A stretch of DNA of 64,000 bases from CBDHDN01 sp965261585 (GTDB lineage Bacteria > Pseudomonadota > Alphaproteobacteria > UBA6615). Below the pieces are notes generated by a model, which did no database searches, was not told the DNA's origin, and saw only the letters and a program-made list of their open reading frames with translations. Where the stretch lies: assembly GCA_965261585.1 (NCBI GenBank), contig CBDHDN010000012.1, positions 1-64,000 on the forward strand, given 5' to 3'. Below, in pieces: positions 8,124-16,458 of the stretch; the stretch's first letter is position 1, and each line of letters starts with the position of its first letter. The position numbers and the translations under genes were made by a program.

Positions 8124-8807
8124 ATGAAGTTCTTTGTCGACACTGCCGATCTGGCCGAGATCAGGGATCTCGCGGACACCGGCCTGCTCGACGGAGTGAC
8201 GACGAATCCGTCGCTGATCGCCAAGTCCGGCGGCGCGATGCGCCAGGTCATTGCCGAGATCTGCAGCATCGTTGCGGGGCCGGTTTCGGCCGAGGTGACG
8301 GCGACGGCGTTCGACGGCATGCTGGCCGAGGGGATGGCGCTGGCCGCGATCGCCCCGAACATCGCCGTCAAGGTGCCGTTGACGCCCGCTGGCCTGCGCA
8401 CCTGCAAGACGCTGTTCGAGCGCGGCACGATGGTCAACGTCACGCTGTGCTTCTCGGCCGCCCAGGCGATCCTCGCCGCCAAGGCGGGCGCCTCGTTCAT
8501 CTCGCCGTTCGTCGGGCGCCTCGACGATATCGCGACCGACGGCATGGATCTGATCGCCGACATCGTCGCGATCTACGACCAGTATCCGGCGTTCTCGACC
8601 GAGGTCCTGGTCGCGTCGGTGCGCAGCCCGGCCCATGTCGTCGCCGCGGCGCGGCTGGGCGCCCATGTCGCGACGATTCCGCCCAACGTGCTGCGGCAAT
8701 TGTTCGTCCATCCGCTGACGGACATGGGCCTCGTGGCGTTCCTCGCCGATTGGGAGAAGACCGGACAGTCGATCCTCGACCAAGACACGCCCCAGGCGGC
8801 CGAGTAG
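8124..8807 (+). CDS. Transaldolase, fructose-6-phosphate aldolase-like
   Basis: This 227-residue protein belongs to the short transaldolase group (TalC/FSA-like) acting in the non-oxidative pentose phosphate pathway. MKFFVDTADL at the start, GVTTNPSLIAKSG, the Schiff-base lysine in NIAVKVPLTPAG (Lys83), and the downstream FISPFVGRLDDI are all present. The ATG at 8124 is preferred because MKFFVDTA is the conserved family start; the longer open frame upstream is antisense to priA. The DUF484 gene follows after 16 bases and is probably co-transcribed. Confidence 0.94.
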   Translation: MKFFVDTADLAEIRDLADTGLLDGVTTNPSLIAKSGGAMRQVIAEICSIVAGPVSAEVTATAFDGMLAEGMALAAIAPNIAVKVPLTPAGLRTCKTLFERGTMVNVTLCFSAAQAILAAKAGASFISPFVGRLDDIATDGMDLIADIVAIYDQYPAFSTEVLVASVRSPAHVVAAARLGAHVATIPPNVLRQLFVHPLTDMGLVAFLADWEKTGQSILDQDTPQAAE

Positions 8808-8823
8808 AGGCGCTGTCGAGCCC

Positions 8824-9537
8824 ATGTCGGAAGCCGGCACCAAAAACGCGACGAGCCTCGAGAGCCTGACCGAGAGCCAGGTCGAGGAATACCTGCGCGG
8901 CAACACCGACTTCCTCGCCAAGCATGCGGCGCTGGTCCCGCTGCTGGCGCCGCCGGCGCGGGATTTCGGCAGCGACACGGTCGCCGATTTGCAGCAGTAC
9001 ATGGTCGCCTGCCTGCGCGAGCAGGTCGACGGCCTCAAGGGCGAGCATCAGGCGCTGGTCGCGACGAGCCGCACGAATTTGAACACCCAGACACGCGTGC
9101 ACAAGGCGGTGCTGGCGGTCATGCGGGCGCGGACGCTGGAGCACCTGATCGAGGTGATCACGTCGGACCTCGCCGCCGTCCTCGACCTCGACGTCGTCAC
9201 CCTGTGCATCGAGGGCGGCAAAGTGCCGCGCGTCGCCGCCGACGGTGTGCGTGTACTGGCCGACGGCGTGATCGACGAACTTGTCGGCGGGCGCATCAAG
9301 CTGGCCGACGACATAGAAGGCGACAAGCGCGTTTATGGCGGCGGCGCCGGGTTGGTGCGCTCGCAAGCACTGCTGCGCCTGCGGGTGCGCCGCCAGCCGC
9401 CGCACGCGCTGCTCGCCTTCGGCAGCCGCGAGCCGAACCACTTCAGTCCCGGCCAGGGCACCGAGCTGCTTACGTTCCTGGCCGAGGTGGTAGAGCAGGC
9501 GATCCGCGAGTGGCTCGACCTGCCGGGATCACGCTAG
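8824..9537 (+). CDS. DUF484 family protein
   Basis: The 237-residue product matches the DUF484 family, a GAF-like protein of unknown function commonly encoded next to xerC. ESQVEEYLRGNTDFLAKHAAL near the N-terminus and the central coiled-coil-like stretch before VHKAVLAVMRART are typical. A GAF-like C-terminal half ends with PNHFSPGQGTELLTFLAEVVEQAI. The 3' end overlaps the proposed xerC GTG start by 28 bases, supporting a shared transcript. Confidence 0.9.
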   Translation: MSEAGTKNATSLESLTESQVEEYLRGNTDFLAKHAALVPLLAPPARDFGSDTVADLQQYMVACLREQVDGLKGEHQALVATSRTNLNTQTRVHKAVLAVMRARTLEHLIEVITSDLAAVLDLDVVTLCIEGGKVPRVAADGVRVLADGVIDELVGGRIKLADDIEGDKRVYGGGAGLVRSQALLRLRVRRQPPHALLAFGSREPNHFSPGQGTELLTFLAEVVEQAIREWLDLPGSR

Positions 9538-10517
9538 CCACGCGCGCCGCCGAGCCGAGCCCGACCGCCGAGGCGGCCGTCGACCGGGCTGTCGGCCAAG
9601 CCGTCGCCGACTGGCAGGCTTGGTTGCGGGTCGAGCGGCGCGTCTCGCCGCATACGCTCAGCGCCTATGGCCGCGACCTCGTGGCGTTCCTGAGATTCCT
9701 GGCCGAACATCTGGGCGGCCCGGCGTCGCTGGCCGACTTGGCGGCCCTGCGGCCGGCGGATTACCGCGCCTGGCTGGCCCGGCGTGCCGGAGCCGGCCTG
9801 GCCCGGACGTCGACGGCACGGGCGCTGTCGACGTTGCGCAACTTCCTGCGCTACCTCGACCGCCACGGGCTGGCCCACAACCCGGCCATCGGCGTGATCC
9901 GCGGGCCGCGGCTGCCGCACGCCGTGCCCAAGGCGATCGCCGTCGACGAGGCGGCCGAGCTGGTTGCCCTGGCGAGCGAAGGCACGGACGCCGACGAGGG
10001 CACGGGCGGGGGCTGGATCGCCAAGCGCGACGCCGCGGTCGTGCTGCTGCTCTATGGCTGCGGCCTGCGCATCGGCGAGGCGTTGGGCTTGAACCGGTGG
10101 GACGCGCCGGCCACCGGCGCGCCGGCCATGACGATCACCGGCAAGGGCGGCAAACAGCGCCTCGTGCCGCTGTTGCCGGTGGTGAGCGAGGCCGTCGCGG
10201 CCTACCTGGCGGCGTGCCCATTCGCCCTGCCGGCGGACGGGCCGCTGTTCGTCGGCGTGCGCGGCAAGCGGCTGGGCGCGCGCGCCGTGCAGGCACGGCT
10301 GCAGACGCTGCGGGTCACGCTCGGCCTGCCCGAGACGACGACCCCGCACGCGCTGCGCCACAGCTTCGCGACCCACCTGCTGGCCGGCGGCGCCGATCTG
10401 CGGGCGATCCAGGAGCTGCTTGGCCACGCGTCGCTGAGCACGACCCAGCGCTACGCCAGCGTCGACGCCACGCACCTGCTGAGGGTCTATCGCAGCGCCC
10501 ACCCGCGCGCGGGTTAG
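9510..10517 (+). CDS. xerC: Tyrosine recombinase XerC
   Basis: XerC resolves chromosome dimers at dif together with XerD. The SAM-like N-terminal domain contains VSPHTLSAYGRDLVAFLRF. The catalytic domain shows the conserved arginine in YGCGLRIGEALGL, the HxxR box in HALRHSFATHLLAGGADLR, and the final histidine and tyrosine in LLGHASLSTTQRYASVD. Length is about 335 residues from the GTG at 9510; no ATG precedes the conserved region in frame without entering DUF484 deeply, so the start is uncertain. It follows DUF484 in the usual order. Confidence 0.92.
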   Translation: MARPAGITLATRAAEPSPTAEAAVDRAVGQAVADWQAWLRVERRVSPHTLSAYGRDLVAFLRFLAEHLGGPASLADLAALRPADYRAWLARRAGAGLARTSTARALSTLRNFLRYLDRHGLAHNPAIGVIRGPRLPHAVPKAIAVDEAAELVALASEGTDADEGTGGGWIAKRDAAVVLLLYGCGLRIGEALGLNRWDAPATGAPAMTITGKGGKQRLVPLLPVVSEAVAAYLAACPFALPADGPLFVGVRGKRLGARAVQARLQTLRVTLGLPETTTPHALRHSFATHLLAGGADLRAIQELLGHASLSTTQRYASVDATHLLRVYRSAHPRAG

Positions 10518-10539
10518 GGCCGACTTTCATGGGTGCGCC

Positions 10540-10604
10540 CGGCGGGCCTCGCCCTTTGACAAGCTCCCCTTCGGCAGGCTCAGGAGTGAGGCCCTTACGC
10601 CTAG
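10540..10604. repeat. Dispersed repeat with GACAAGCTC motif, left part, split by IS1380
   Basis: The segment contains a degenerate form of a dispersed repeat (cgccctttgacaagctcc, then ggctcaggagtgaggccc) also seen at 12213-12270, 14670-14775, 26529-26570 and 27444-27535. It ends with CTAG (10601-10604), the direct repeat of the insertion that follows. Confidence 0.6.
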
Positions 10605-12208
10605 CCCGGATATTTCATGATGCGAATGATTGTGTCCTGTTGGGCCGGTCATCTGTCTCGAATGAGGCGAATCGGGACGGGTTTTGACCGGGGTTCATGG
10701 CCGCGGTGCAGGAGCGAAGCATTACGGTGTTCGGTGGCGGCGAGCGGTCGCGTTTACTGGTTGCCGCGGCACGGCATTGGGATCGTGTAAGGGACCGAAG
10801 GGGCGGCCGCTATCCTGGTTCGAGCCTGGTGGCGACCAGTGTGAACAGGGCCTGATCGGGACAGGCCGAGGAGAGCAGGAAGCGGACCCGACGGGTGTTG
10901 CGGATGACGACGGCGCCGATCTTGAGCAAGCGCAGGCGGATCGTGCCGACCTGGGCGCGGGCGGCCTCGGTGCCGGCGAGGCCGAAGCGCCGGATCGCCG
11001 TCATCAGCACGTAGGCGAGACTGGCCAGGAGCAGGCGGAACTGGTTCGGCCACCAGCGATGGGCCGAGGTGCGGTCAGAGAACAGCTCGAACTGCTCCTT
11101 GATGCGGTTCTCCATGTCGCCGCGGGCACAGTAGAGCATGTCGTAGAGCGCCAAGCCGTCACCGGCGAGGCTGGTCACCACGAAGCGCGGGTTGGCGCCG
11201 CGGGCGGTGTGTTCGAGGCGCGCGATGACGCGCCGCTCGCGGTTCCACGTCCCGGCGCCATAGCGGAGTTCGGCGAAGTGCCGTTGCTTGTCGCCGGTCG
11301 TGGCGAACAGTGCGCGCGCCTGGGCCATCACGGGCGCCGCCAGCGCCTCCAGCCGCTTGTTCCTGGCCAGGCCGATGATGTAGTCGACGCCGTGACGCTC
11401 GCACCACGACAGCATGCGCCAGCGGCAGAAGCCGGAGTCCGCCCGCACGATGATGCGCACGGCGGGCCAGGCCAGGCGCAGCCGCCGCACCAGCAGCTTC
11501 AGCACTGCACCGGCATGCTTCGCCGGGTCGATGTCCGAGCGTCGCAGGTAGGCCGCCAGCAGATGATCGCCGGCGAACACGTAAAGCGGCAGGAAGCAGT
11601 AGTGGTCGTAGTAGCCATGGAAGAACCGGCCTTCTTGATGGCCGTGAACCGGGTCGTCCGTGGCATCGAAGTCGAGCACGATCTCGGCTGGCGGATCACC
11701 ATGCGAGGCGATGAAGGCATCCGCCAGGACCTCGTGGATCGCCCACGCCCAGCTCGCCTCGGCCTGGTTCTCGAAGCGGCACAGCGTCGGCGCGCTGGCC
11801 AGCGCCCGGTCTTGCCCCGTCGCCGTCTGCACCGCCACATCGTGGCGCAGCTCGGTGTGATCGTTCAGATCCTCATAGCCCAGCGCGATCGCGAACACCC
11901 GCTGGCGCAGCATGTCGACGAAGCGATGCCTGACCTTGCCGCGCTGGCGCCTGTCGCCGAGCCGACGCGCCACCGCCGCCGTCAGACCCAACCGCCGGTC
12001 CGCCTGGCGTAACAGCAGCACGCCGCCGTTGCTCGTCACATCGCCGCCGTCAAACGCCGCCTCGATCCGCCGCTTGCGGCAGACTGGAAACAGCACCGTC
12101 TCAGGGGTACAATTCGTCACCGCCGGGCTCCTGCGTTTGATCCGATCTAGGCAATTGAATCATAACGCATATTGGGAGTTCGGCGGTGCCTTTCGTGAAT
12201 CTTTCAGG
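10605..12208 (-). mobile_element. IS1380-family insertion sequence
   Basis: A 1604-base element with imperfect terminal inverted repeats: CCCGGATATTTCATGA at the left and CCTGAAAGATTCACGA read inward from the right, 11 of 16 identical. It is flanked on both sides by CTAG (10601-10604 and 12209-12212), consistent with a 4-base duplication. It contains one intact transposase gene and has split a dispersed repeat. Confidence 0.88.
10810..12120 (-). CDS. IS1380-family transposase
   Basis: The 436-residue protein is an IS1380-type DDE transposase. The N-terminus has the family pattern TSNGGVLLLRQADRRLGL, followed by LRQRVFAIALGYEDLNDH. Likely catalytic acids are in IVLDFDATDDPVHGHQEG and IIVRADSGFCRWRML, with the late glutamate in DMENRIKEQFELFSDRTSAH. 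The frame is complete with no visible damage, and the element has both ends, so it may be active. It lies between xerC and the FkbM gene. Confidence 0.95.
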   Translation of the reverse strand: MTNCTPETVLFPVCRKRRIEAAFDGGDVTSNGGVLLLRQADRRLGLTAAVARRLGDRRQRGKVRHRFVDMLRQRVFAIALGYEDLNDHTELRHDVAVQTATGQDRALASAPTLCRFENQAEASWAWAIHEVLADAFIASHGDPPAEIVLDFDATDDPVHGHQEGRFFHGYYDHYCFLPLYVFAGDHLLAAYLRRSDIDPAKHAGAVLKLLVRRLRLAWPAVRIIVRADSGFCRWRMLSWCERHGVDYIIGLARNKRLEALAAPVMAQARALFATTGDKQRHFAELRYGAGTWNRERRVIARLEHTARGANPRFVVTSLAGDGLALYDMLYCARGDMENRIKEQFELFSDRTSAHRWWPNQFRLLLASLAYVLMTAIRRFGLAGTEAARAQVGTIRLRLLKIGAVVIRNTRRVRFLLSSACPDQALFTLVATRLEPG

Positions 12209-12212
12209 CTAG

Positions 12213-12270
12213 TTGTCGAAGTGCCGGGTGCCCAGGGTGAGGCCCTCATGCTGAGCTTGTCGAAGCATGA
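12213..12270. repeat. Dispersed repeat with GAGCTTGTCGAAG motif, right part
   Basis: The other half of the repeat split by the IS1380 element: ttgtcgaagtgccg, cccagggtgaggccct and gctgagcttgtcgaagcatg occur here. These are in inverted orientation to the left half and could form hairpins. Confidence 0.6.
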
Positions 12271-12311
12271 CGGTTGGGTGCACGGGGACCTATCGTTCCC
12301 GGAGAGCGCAC

Positions 12312-13028
12312 TTAGTCGCGGAAGGCGACGACGTCGAACTCGAGCATGCGGCCGTAGTGGCGGCTGTAGTAGCCGGGGATGATCAGGTGGGGCCGAAAGC
12401 CATCGGCCTCGAGGCGCTCGAGCATCGCCAGATAGAGCGGCTGGCCCTCGTAGACGGGGACGAGGGACAGCTCGAGCTGCAGCCCGGTGACGCCGTCGAT
12501 CGCGGCGCCGAGTCCGGCCAGCACCTGGGCTTCGTAGCCCTGGGTGTCGCTCTTGACGAAGACGCGGTCGCCGGGCCGGGCCAGCTTCGGGAGCTCGTCG
12601 GCGAGGGTCACCATGGGCACGCGTTCGCGGCCGGTCGTAGCCGCGCTGGAGAACCGCTCGGCCGCGACGGCCGTCATCGGCAGCAGCGAGCTCATGTCGG
12701 TCTCGCCGGAGACGTTGAGCGTGACCTCGCCGGCACGCTCGCCGACCGCGGCGCGCGGCGCCACGTCCCAGCCGGCATGGCCGTCGGCGGCCCGGGTCAG
12801 GGCCGCGTGGGCGGCGGCCCCCGGCTCATAGGAGACGATGCGCCCGCGATAGCCGTTGGTCAGAAGCGCCGTCGCGTATTGCCCGGTGTTGGCGCCGACA
12901 TCGACGACCACGGTGATGCCCTGGGCCCGCAACAGCGCCACGAGCCGCGGCCAGAACGCGGCGGCGCCGGGAAAGCGGGCAACGTCGAAGCCGAAGCGCC
13001 GCGTCAGCCGGCGCAGCCGTCCCACCAT
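12312..13028 (-). CDS. FkbM family methyltransferase
   Basis: The 238-residue product is a SAM-dependent methyltransferase of the FkbM type. The SAM-binding motif VVDVGANTGQYATALL lies near residues 43-58, followed by the acidic strand end IVSYEPGAAAHAAL. The conserved DRVFVKSDTQGYEAQVLAG and the following LQLELSLVPVYEG are family signatures. The frame continues upstream to 13184, but that part is made of a dispersed palindromic repeat, so the ATG at 13028 (MVGRLRRLTRRFG) is chosen. The gene stands alone; the substrate is unknown, and sugars or glycans are common for this family. Confidence 0.88.
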   Translation of the reverse strand: MVGRLRRLTRRFGFDVARFPGAAAFWPRLVALLRAQGITVVVDVGANTGQYATALLTNGYRGRIVSYEPGAAAHAALTRAADGHAGWDVAPRAAVGERAGEVTLNVSGETDMSSLLPMTAVAAERFSSAATTGRERVPMVTLADELPKLARPGDRVFVKSDTQGYEAQVLAGLGAAIDGVTGLQLELSLVPVYEGQPLYLAMLERLEADGFRPHLIIPGYYSRHYGRMLEFDVVAFRD

Positions 13029-13101
13029 GGCGGCCTCCCTGCCGTTCGGCGTCACGGTGGCCGGCGGCGGCGGGGTCAAGGACGCGCCAGCACCCCATGC
13101 C

Positions 13102-13227
13102 GTCATCCCGGCCGAAGAGCCGGGATCCAGGAACACGGAACCGGGGCGTAAGGCGAAAGCGCTGATCGCGACTCGCGGCCTCACGCTTGTTCCGTGTTCC
13201 TAGGCCCCGGCTCAGGTCCGGGGTGAC
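13102..13227. repeat. Dispersed palindromic element, copy 1
   Basis: A 126-base imperfect palindrome starts gtcatcccggcc and ends ggtccggggtgac, with inner arms caggaacacggaa and ttccgtgttccta. It lies between the FkbM gene and lpd. Related copies occur at 31961-32119 and, in shortened form, at 35072-35097. Confidence 0.75.
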
Positions 13228-13234
13228 ACTGTGG

Positions 13235-14644
13235 TCAGATGTGGATCGGGCGGTCGGCGACGGCGAGGGCGGCTTCCTTGATCGCCTCGTTGAGGGTCGG
13301 GTGGCCGTGGCAGGTCAGGGCGACGTCCTCGGCCGAGGCGCCGAACTCCATGGCCACGACGATCTCGTGGATCATGGTGCCGGCGTCGGGGCCGATGATG
13401 TGGGCGCCGAGGACCCGGTCGGTCCGGGCGTCGGCAAGGATCTTGACGAAACCGTCGGTGTCGGCGTTGGTGCGGGCGCGGGCATTGGCGGTGAAGGGGA
13501 ACTTGCCGACGCGATAGTCGACGCCCTCGTCCCGCAGCGCCTCCTCGGTCTTGCCGACGGCGGCGACCTCGGGCCAAGTATAGACGATGCCGGGGATCAC
13601 GTCGTAGTTCACGTGGCCCACGTTGCCGGCGATGACCTCGGCACAGGCGACGCCTTCGTCCTCGGCCTTGTGGGCCAGCATCGGCCCGGGCACGCAATCG
13701 CCGATCGCGAAGATGCCATCGACATTGGTCTGGAAGTTGGCGTCGATGGGCACGAAGCCGCGGGCATCGCGGGCGACGCCGGCCGCCTCGAGCCCGATCC
13801 CGTCGACATAGGGCCGCCGGCCGATGGCGACGAGCACGATGTCGCAGGTCATGGTCTCCGCCGCGCCGCCCTTGGCCGGCTCCAGCGTCAGGTTGACCGC
13901 CGTCTTCGTCGTGTTGGCGCCGGTCACCTTGGTGCCCAGGCGGAACTGCAGGCCCTGCTTCGTCAAGATGCGCTGCAACTGCTTCGACACCTCGCCGTCC
14001 ATGCCTGGCGTCACCCGGTCGAGGAACTCGACGACCGTCACGTCGGCGCCGAGACGGTGCCAGACCGAGCCGAGCTCGAGCCCGATATAGCCGGCGCCGA
14101 CGACGACCAGATGCTTCGGTACCTTCGCCAATTCGAGCGCGCCGGTCGAGCTGACGATCTGTTTCTCGTCGACCTCGACACCCGGCAACGGCGTCGATTC
14201 GGAACCGGTGGCAATCAGGATGTTTTTGGTCTTAAGCACGGACTCGCGGCCGCGCGCCGGCTTCACCGCGACCTCGCCGACGGCCACGATGCGGCCGGCA
14301 CCCTTGATCCAGTCGACCTTGTGCTTCTTGAACAGGAAGGCGATGCCGCCGGTCAGATCGGCGACGACCTTGTCCTTGCGGCCCAACATCGCCTTGAGGT
14401 CGAGGCGGACCTTGTCGACATGGACGCCGTGCGCGGCGAACGTGTGCAACGCCTCCTCGTACTTCTCCGACGACTGCAGCAGGGCCTTCGACGGGATGCA
14501 GCCGATGTTGAGGCAGGTGCCGCCAAGGGTGCCGCGCTTTTCGACGCAGGCGACCTTGAGGCCCAGCTGCGCCGCGCGGATCGCCGCGACGTAGCCGCCG
14601 GGCCCGGCGCCGACGACGACCAGATCGTAGCTCGTTTCGCTCAC
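13235..14644 (-). CDS. lpdA: Dihydrolipoyl dehydrogenase (E3)
   Basis: The E3 flavoprotein reoxidises dihydrolipoyl groups of the 2-oxo acid dehydrogenase complexes, passing electrons to NAD. The 469-residue protein has an N-terminal FAD motif VVVGAGPGGYVAAIRAAQLG, the redox disulfide GGTCLNIGCIPSKALL, a second dinucleotide site VVVGAGYIGLELGSV, the FAD motif FAIGDCVPGPMLAHKAEDEG, and the C-terminal catalytic histidine-glutamate pair in CHGHPTLNEAI. It is the last gene of the 2-oxoglutarate dehydrogenase cluster, separated from odhB by a repeat-containing gap. Confidence 0.97.
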   Translation of the reverse strand: MSETSYDLVVVGAGPGGYVAAIRAAQLGLKVACVEKRGTLGGTCLNIGCIPSKALLQSSEKYEEALHTFAAHGVHVDKVRLDLKAMLGRKDKVVADLTGGIAFLFKKHKVDWIKGAGRIVAVGEVAVKPARGRESVLKTKNILIATGSESTPLPGVEVDEKQIVSSTGALELAKVPKHLVVVGAGYIGLELGSVWHRLGADVTVVEFLDRVTPGMDGEVSKQLQRILTKQGLQFRLGTKVTGANTTKTAVNLTLEPAKGGAAETMTCDIVLVAIGRRPYVDGIGLEAAGVARDARGFVPIDANFQTNVDGIFAIGDCVPGPMLAHKAEDEGVACAEVIAGNVGHVNYDVIPGIVYTWPEVAAVGKTEEALRDEGVDYRVGKFPFTANARARTNADTDGFVKILADARTDRVLGAHIIGPDAGTMIHEIVVAMEFGASAEDVALTCHGHPTLNEAIKEAALAVADRPIHI

Positions 14645-14669
14645 CGTTGGTTCTCCGACGCGCGGCGAG

Positions 14670-14775
14670 CCTCGCCCTTCGACAAGCTCAGGGTGAGGCT
14701 CGAGCAGATGGCGGTGTTCGGCAAGCTCAGCGGAGCCTCATCCCCGGACCTAATCGGGGGTTGTCGAAGTATGGG
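14670..14775. repeat. Dispersed repeats with TTCGACAAGCTCAG motif between odhB and lpd
   Basis: The segment contains cttcgacaagctcagggtga (14678-14697) followed by a diverged second unit (ttcggcaagctcagcgga) and ggttgtcgaagtatgg. The units can pair to form hairpins inside the transcript between odhB and lpd. Confidence 0.7.
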
Positions 14776-14815
14776 GACCGGGCGTGCCACGACTCTATCT
14801 CCTAGAAGGGGCGGA

Positions 14816-16418
14816 TCAGACGTTCAGCATCAGGCGCTGCGGATCTTCGATCGCGTCCTTGATGCGCACCAGGAAGGTCACGGCCTCGCGGCCGTCGATG
14901 ATGCGGTGGTCGTAGCTGAGCGCCAGATACATCATCGGCCGCACCACGACCTGGTCGCCGACGGCCATCGGCCGCTTCTGGATCTTGTGCATGCCGAGGA
15001 TGCCGGACTGCGGCGGGTTCAGGATCGGCGTCGACAACAGCGAGCCGAAGATACCGCCGTTGGTGATCGTGAACGTGCCGCCCGTCAGCTCGGCCATCGT
15101 CAGCTTGCCGTCACGGGCGCGGCGGCCGAAGTCGGCGATGTTCGTCTCGATCTCGGCGAACTCTTGGGCGTCCGCGTCACGCAGGACCGGGACGACGAGC
15201 CCCTGGGGCGAGCCGACGGCGATGCCGATGTCGTAGAAGTTCTTGTAGATGACCTCGTCGCCGTAGATTTCTCCATTGACGGCCGGCAGCGCTTTCAGCG
15301 CCGTCACGGCCGCCTTGACGAAGAAGCTCATGAAGCCGAGCCGCACGCCGTGCTTTTTCTCGAACGCATCGCGGTAGTCCGAGCGCAACCCGGTGACCGC
15401 CGTCATGTCCACCTCGTTGAAGGTGGTCAGCATCGCCGCCGTGTTCTGGGCGTCCTTGAGCCGCGCCGCGATCGTCCGGCGCAGCTTGGTCATCCGCACC
15501 CGCTCTTCACCGCGCGGGTCGGGCTCGCGCGGCGGCAGGTCGGCGACCGGCATGATCGCCGGCGCCCGAACGGCCGGGACCGCCGGCGCGACCGGCGCCG
15601 GGACCGACGCCGGTACTGATGGGGGGGGGCGCCTCGAAGAAGGCAAGCACGTCACCCTTGGTCAGGCGGCCACCCTTGCCGCTGGCCGGGATCTGCAGCG
15701 GGTCGAGCCGATGCTCCTCGACCAGCCGGCGCACCGCCGGGGCCAGGGGCGCATCCGACGGCGCCCTGGCCGCCGCCGTGGCCGCGGCCGGCGCGGGAGC
15801 TGCCGCCGGCTCCGGCGCGGGCGCCGAGGCAGCGGCCTGCGGCGCGGTTGCCGGCGCACCGGCGCCCGCCGCCAGGCGGCCGATCACGGCGCCGACCTCG
15901 ATATCACTGCCGGCGGCGGCCAGGATCTCGGCCACCGTGCCGGCGGTCGGCGCCGGGACCTCGAGCGTGACCTTGTCGGTCTCGACCTCGACCAGCGGCT
16001 CGTCGGCGGCAACCGCCTCGCCGACCTGTTTGAACCACTTCGCGATCGTGCCCTCGGTCACGGACTCGCCAAGCTCGGGCACGACGACGTCGACCGTCGC
16101 GGCGGCAGTGGCCGGCACCGGGGCGGCAGGCCTTGCGGTTTTCGCCGGGGCGGCCTTGGCGGCCGGCTTGGCCGCGCCGGCGCCGTCGGTGATGGCGCCC
16201 AGCAGGGCACCGACCTCGACGTCATTGCCCTCGGCCGCGGAGATCTGTTGTAGCGTGCCGGCTGCCGGCGCCGGTACTTCGACGGTGACCTTGTCGGTCT
16301 CCAGCTCGACGAGCGGCTCGTCCGCACTAACGGCGTCGCCGACGCTCTTGAACCACTTGGCCACGGTGGCTTCCGTGACCGACTCGCCCAGCGTGGGCAC
16401 TCTGATTTCCGTCGCCAT
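14816..16418 (-). CDS. odhB: Dihydrolipoyl succinyltransferase (E2o), with a frameshift at a G run
   Basis: E2 transfers succinyl groups to CoA in the 2-oxoglutarate dehydrogenase complex. Two tandem lipoyl domains are visible, each with the lipoyl lysine in VELETDKVTVEV and VEVETDKVTLEV; single-domain E2o is more usual. A peripheral subunit-binding domain (APAVRRLVEEHRLDPLQIPASGKGGR) follows. Then the frame breaks at a run of nine G at 15621-15629, before the catalytic domain with SYDHRIIDGREAV. One inserted or missing base would restore a protein of about 530 residues. It lies 40 bases downstream of sucA. Confidence 0.92.
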
Positions 16419-16458
16419 CGTTGCTTTCCGTTTGCGGTTCCGGCGCTACAGGCCGCGG

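Noticed and set aside
13029..13184. N-terminal extension of the FkbM protein
   Set aside because: This part is encoded by the dispersed palindromic repeat; the protein family begins at the ATG at 13028.
13187..15619. 810-codon plus-strand frame opposite lpd and odhB
   Set aside because: Antisense to two clearly conserved genes and His/Arg/Asp-rich, a typical high-GC shadow.
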